Positions 28,733 through 30,488 of a DNA stretch of 30,488 nucleotides are shown here, one piece after another; positions within the stretch are counted from its first letter, which is position 1; each line of letters opens with the position of its first letter. The stretch comes from a virus. The notes beneath the pieces are model-generated. The model saw only the letters and a program-made list of their open reading frames with translations. It searched no databases and was not told the DNA's origin. The stretch lies in IMG/VR virus record IMGVR_UViG_3300042368_001365, positions 1 through 30,488 of that record. One strand, given 5' to 3'. Both the position numbers and the translations under genes were made by a program.

Positions 28733-29053
28733 ATGTCCTACTACATCGAAACTCTCATTGTGACTCGACATGCCGCCCTTGTTACGTATCTTCGGGAAAG
28801 ATACGGAATCACGGGAACGGTAGTCGAGCATATCTCGAAAGAGGATGCGCGTAGTCGCAATATTATCGGCAACGTGCCTCTGCACGTTGCCGCCTACGCG
28901 AATGCCGTTGCTACATTGGAGTTGGATATTCCGCGCGAATTGCGCGGTGTCGAATTGACGGTAGATCAAATTCGTCAATATTCGAAGGGCCTTGAATGGT
29001 ATAAGGTTCGACATACTGACTCTGGTATGGATTATTTCGACCTCGAAGAATAA
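28733..29053 (+). CDS. Csx16 (VVA1548)-like protein, candidate phage ring nuclease/anti-CRISPR
   Basis: 106 residues. The order TRH (11-13), VEH (31-33), IGNVPLHVAA (45-54), LDIPRELRG (64-72) and ELTVDQIRQYSKGLEWYKV (74-92) matches the Csx16/VVA1548 family of small type III CRISPR-associated proteins (TRHxGA..., VxHL, xxGxLPxxxAA, LxLxxPxxxRGxELxxxxLxxYxxxLExY). That family is thought to include ring nucleases that degrade cyclic oligoadenylate signals. A phage copy in an early cassette could switch off type III CRISPR immunity, like the unrelated AcrIII-1. No cas genes or CRISPR repeats are in the window. GGAAGG lies 9 bp before the ATG. Confidence 0.72.
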   Translation: MSYYIETLIVTRHAALVTYLRERYGITGTVVEHISKEDARSRNIIGNVPLHVAAYANAVATLELDIPRELRGVELTVDQIRQYSKGLEWYKVRHTDSGMDYFDLEE

Positions 29054-29064
29054 GCAAGAACCTT

Positions 29065-29081
29065 GCCCCATGCGACGGGGC
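29065..29081 (+). terminator. Terminator hairpin after Csx16-like gene
   Basis: GCCCC-ATGCGAC-GGGGC followed by TTTC. The same hairpin follows the next cassette at 29588-29604. Confidence 0.7.
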
Positions 29082-29089
29082 TTTCAAAT

Positions 29090-29135
29090 ACTATCAACAT
29101 TGCTATACGGCCTTTGGCCTAGCAATGTTGATAGT
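29090..29135 (+). repeat. Long cassette hairpin H2
   Basis: ACTATCAACATTGCTA pairs with TAGCAATGTTGATAGT, inner loop region CGGCCTTTGGCC. Compared with H1 the paired bases after ATTG change on both sides. Confidence 0.9.
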
Positions 29136-29142
29136 TTGGCCT

Positions 29143-29202
29143 TGTGGATATCCTGTGGATAACTCTAGGTCGCTTGACACCCTCAAGAGAATCGGGTAGG
29201 GT
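29143..29202 (+). promoter_or_regulatory. Early control block C: paired DnaA boxes plus promoter
   Basis: TGTGGATAT (29143-29151) and TGTGGATAA (29154-29162), TTGACA at 29174-29179, 17-bp spacer, TAGGGT at 29197-29202. Confidence 0.8.
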
Positions 29203-29255
29203 ACTAGAATCGGGCATCTTCGCACCGAGACAGATACCCTAACGAAAGGCTAACA

Positions 29256-29579
29256 ATGATTGACTTCCAGACTCGCATCACCGAAATTCGAACGGCCAAC
29301 CAAACAATGTGGTCATCTGCTTTGGATTCAGTTTCGTTGTTAGAATCATCTCACGATCGCACAATTGATCTGTTAGCCGCATTGATTGATTGTGTCAATA
29401 CGTCCAAACATTGTATCGACAATGGTGGATTCAAGGAAATTGAACCCTATATCTCACGAATGGACAGAATTATCAAACAATTGGGATTGTGTATCCCGAT
29501 TAACAATTCAGAATCATTCTCTGAATCATTCAAACAATATCTTGTACAATATCACAAGATGTGTCTTGGAGAAAAATAA
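29256..29579 (+). CDS. Early cassette protein, helical, unknown
   Basis: 107 residues, predicted almost all helix: DFQTRITEIRTANQTMWSSA, then DLLAALIDCVNTSKHCIDNG, then YISRMDRIIKQLGLCIPINN and ESFSESFKQYLVQYHKM. No family recognised. The leader contains the shared CTAACGAAAGGCTAAC ribosome-binding region. One gene per transcript: promoter block C upstream, GCCCC/GGGGC terminator downstream. An anti-host or anti-defence role is suggested only by context. Confidence 0.7.
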   Translation: MIDFQTRITEIRTANQTMWSSALDSVSLLESSHDRTIDLLAALIDCVNTSKHCIDNGGFKEIEPYISRMDRIIKQLGLCIPINNSESFSESFKQYLVQYHKMCLGEK

Positions 29580-29587
29580 ACAATTCT

Positions 29588-29604
29588 GCCCCATGCGACG
29601 GGGC
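29588..29604 (+). terminator. Terminator hairpin
   Basis: GCCCC-ATGCGAC-GGGGC then TTTC, identical to the one at 29065-29081. Confidence 0.7.
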
Positions 29605-29612
29605 TTTCAAAT

Positions 29613-29658
29613 ACTATCAACAGGGCTATAAGGGCGAAGCCCTAGCCCTGTTGATAGT
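29613..29658 (+). repeat. Long cassette hairpin H3
   Basis: ACTATCAACAGGGCTA pairs with TAGCCCTGTTGATAGT around AAGGGCGAAGCC. TTG in H2 has become GGG and its partner CAA has become CCC, keeping the stem. Confidence 0.9.
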
Positions 29659-29665
29659 TTGGCCT

Positions 29666-29725
29666 TGTGGATACCCTGTGGATAACTCTAGGTCGCTTGA
29701 CAGTCTGAAGACAATCGGGTAGAGT
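29666..29725 (+). promoter_or_regulatory. Early control block D: paired DnaA boxes plus promoter
   Basis: TGTGGATAC (29666-29674) and TGTGGATAA (29677-29685), TTGACA at 29697-29702, 17-bp spacer, TAGAGT at 29720-29725. The long leader of units A-C is missing: the ATG follows the -10 box after 6 bp. Confidence 0.78.
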
Positions 29726-29731
29726 CATATC

Positions 29732-30013
29732 ATGCACAACTCCACTCTCTCATCTCTCTCGTCACGTATTGAGTCAATGGATCCCGAACAAACTCTTGAT
29801 ATGTCAAGAGTTTGCATCATTCTCATGAAGGACATCTTTGCCGAAACTTCGCTTGAATGTAAGCGAAGTTTGTTTATTGCATTGGTGAAAGTATACCCTA
29901 TGGTTCGTCGGGAAATTTCCCGCGACAGAGTTGCACTTCGTTGGCCACAACTCGACCAGTTGCAGAATCAATTGGACGAGTTGTTTATTCACGCGAAACA
30001 AATATGTAAATAA
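29732..30013 (+). CDS. Early cassette protein, possibly from a leaderless message
   Basis: 93 residues, helical: MHNSTLSSLSSRIESMDPEQ, then VCIILMKDIFAETSLECKRS, then WPQLDQLQNQLDELFIHAKQ. No family recognised. The ATG is exactly 7 bp after the last base of the -10 box, so transcription should start at or next to the ATG. An internal ATG at 29777 is the alternative but has no ribosome-binding site. Followed by a UUCG terminator. Confidence 0.6.
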   Translation: MHNSTLSSLSSRIESMDPEQTLDMSRVCIILMKDIFAETSLECKRSLFIALVKVYPMVRREISRDRVALRWPQLDQLQNQLDELFIHAKQICK

Positions 30014-30023
30014 CACAAACATA

Positions 30024-30039
30024 GGGAGCTTCGGCTCCC
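30024..30039 (+). terminator. Terminator hairpin with UUCG loop
   Basis: GGGAGC-TTCG-GCTCCC followed by AAAGCTTTC, after the 29732 gene. Confidence 0.72.
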
Positions 30040-30052
30040 AAAGCTTTCAAAT

Positions 30053-30098
30053 ACTATCAACAACGGTAGGGCTTTGCCCGTTAACCGTTGTTGATAGT
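30053..30098 (+). repeat. Long cassette hairpin H4
   Basis: ACTATCAACAACGGT pairs with ACCGTTGTTGATAGT, inner AGGGCTTTGCCCGTTA. Again outer arms constant, inner stem replaced as a complementary pair. Confidence 0.88.
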
Positions 30099-30103
30099 TT
30101 GAG

Positions 30104-30176
30104 ATATCCACAATGTACCCACAATCTCGCTAGATTCTCCCTACCCTCTTGCACTCTTCAGGACAGTCGCTATAGT
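30104..30176 (+). promoter_or_regulatory. Divergent early control block E
   Basis: The boxes are in inverted orientation: ATATCCACA (30104-30112) and GTACCCACA (30115-30123), still 11 bp apart. A weaker promoter follows: TTGCAC at 30149-30154, 16-bp spacer, TATAGT at 30171-30176. The rest of the block does not match A-D. Confidence 0.6.
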
Positions 30177-30182
30177 TACGGC

Positions 30183-30383
30183 ATGGATACCAACTCCAAC
30201 AACGTACTTCCCCCGTCCGCAGTTACCGACCGAAATTGTCGCAAGACGAGCCGTCCCGAATTGGCGGCAGAGTTCAAGTTGTTGTTACCAACTTGCCTCA
30301 ATTCGAGGGGTCATTGGGTATTGGACTTCTCCCGAATGACAGAGGAGGAGAAGGAACTCGCAAGACGGTTGAGAGACTTCTGA
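30183..30383 (+). CDS. Small early cassette protein, possibly leaderless
   Basis: 66 residues from the ATG at 30183: MDTNSNNVLPPSAVTDRNCR, then LAAEFKLLLPTCLNSRGHWV and an acidic-basic C-terminal helix (RMTEEEKELARRLRDF). The frame is open further upstream but would overlap the previous gene and the control block, so this start is preferred. It lies 7 bp after the -10 box, as in the previous cassette. No family recognised. Confidence 0.58.
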   Translation: MDTNSNNVLPPSAVTDRNCRKTSRPELAAEFKLLLPTCLNSRGHWVLDFSRMTEEEKELARRLRDF

Positions 30384-30434
30384 AGTCTCTCACAACGTGA
30401 CAATCAACCAGAGAGTCTATGTGACTCTCTGGTT
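30371..30434 (+). terminator. Two hairpins after the last complete cassette gene
   Basis: GAGAGACTTC-T-GAAGTCTCTC (30371-30391) overlaps the stop codon; AACCAGAGAGTC-TATGT-GACTCTCTGGTT (30406-30434) follows, then ATTCTTTG. The second is the likely terminator. Confidence 0.72.
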
Positions 30435-30446
30435 ATTCTTTGAAAT

Positions 30447-30488
30447 ACTATCAACATTGGTATTGGGCCTTTGGCCCCCAATGTTGAT
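30447..30488 (+). repeat. Long cassette hairpin H5, cut by window end
   Basis: Same sequence as H1 (28549-28593) as far as it is visible, so the array continues to the right of the window. Confidence 0.85.

Noticed and set aside
28715-29071. Minus-strand 118-residue open frame
   Set aside because: Antisense shadow of the Csx16-like gene, which has family similarity, a promoter and a ribosome-binding site.
28227-29685. Certain replication origin based on DnaA boxes
   Set aside because: Boxes come only in pairs at promoters and no AT-rich unwinding region with iterons is visible; kept as one option within the DnaA finding.
28227-30176. CRISPR array
   Set aside because: Repeats are about 400-540 bp apart with open reading frames between them, and they contain promoter and DnaA-like elements; this is not a CRISPR spacing.
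28361-30488. Integron-like cassette array (short ORFs each followed by a hairpin with constant arms)
   Set aside because: The arms (ACTATCAAC/GTTGATAGT) do not fit attC core sites RYYYAAC/GTTRRRY, every unit has its own promoter, and no integrase is present. Only the superficial layout is similar.

Overview
The window is part of a tailed-phage genome of the T4 superfamily (contractile tail). Recognisable T4-type genes are the baseplate proteins gp6, gp25, gp53, gp48 and gp54, a gp26-type hub protein, an enlarged gp27-type hub, the head-completion nuclease gp4, the single-strand DNA-binding protein gp32 and the late-transcription co-activator gp33. TATAAATA-type late promoters agree with this. 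Most of the window (1-28,000) is very AT-rich. The last ~2.4 kb is visibly richer in G+C and is built differently. The host cannot be named from the sequence. Host-type sigma70 promoters (TTGACA/TATAAT) and consensus DnaA boxes suggest an ordinary Gram-negative-like bacterium.

Layout. (1) 1-9331, minus strand: a baseplate operon with touching or overlapping genes: gp48, gp53, a 1,551-residue gp27-like hub, gp25, gp6 and a gp7-like protein cut by the window edge. (2) 9346-12608, plus strand: gp4, gp54, gp26-like protein, a small chaperone-like protein and a Lys/Asn-rich protein with a tape-measure-like C-terminal motif. (3) 12626-13838, minus: gp32 and gp33. (4) 13873-16157, plus: two virion-type proteins. 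(5) 16154-20686: small genes mostly on the minus strand (membrane protein, Sm-like protein, HTH protein, deaminase-like protein, CDKHVVKM protein), tRNA-Arg, tRNA-Ile and tRNA-Lys, and HNH nucleases. (6) 20723-27962: a cluster of 13 minus-strand genes, interrupted by two plus-strand virion genes and an HNH gene. (7) 28227-30488: a tandem array of early cassettes, continuing beyond the window.

Two features stand out. First, the 13 clustered proteins begin with variants of one short peptide (MKSFKQYLSEA or M-T/A-LK-E/D-YYKN-x-L-x-EA). It looks like the capsid-targeting sequence of T4 internal proteins (MKTYQEFIAEA), including the L/I-x-E cleavage signal of the gp21 prohead protease. The rest of each protein is different: an HsdS-like target-recognition fragment, two GNAT-like proteins, a glycine-zipper membrane protein and several basic proteins. 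I infer an arsenal of proteins packaged in the head and injected with the DNA.

Second, the right end is an array of one-gene cassettes. Each has two DnaA-box-like 9-mers 11 bp apart, a consensus early promoter at fixed distance, a tiny ORF, and a terminator followed by a long hairpin whose stem varies with compensating changes. The second cassette encodes a protein resembling the CRISPR-associated Csx16 (VVA1548) family, so it may be a phage ring nuclease acting against type III CRISPR. Together, the packaged proteins and the immediate-early cassettes would form two successive layers of host takeover or anti-defence.
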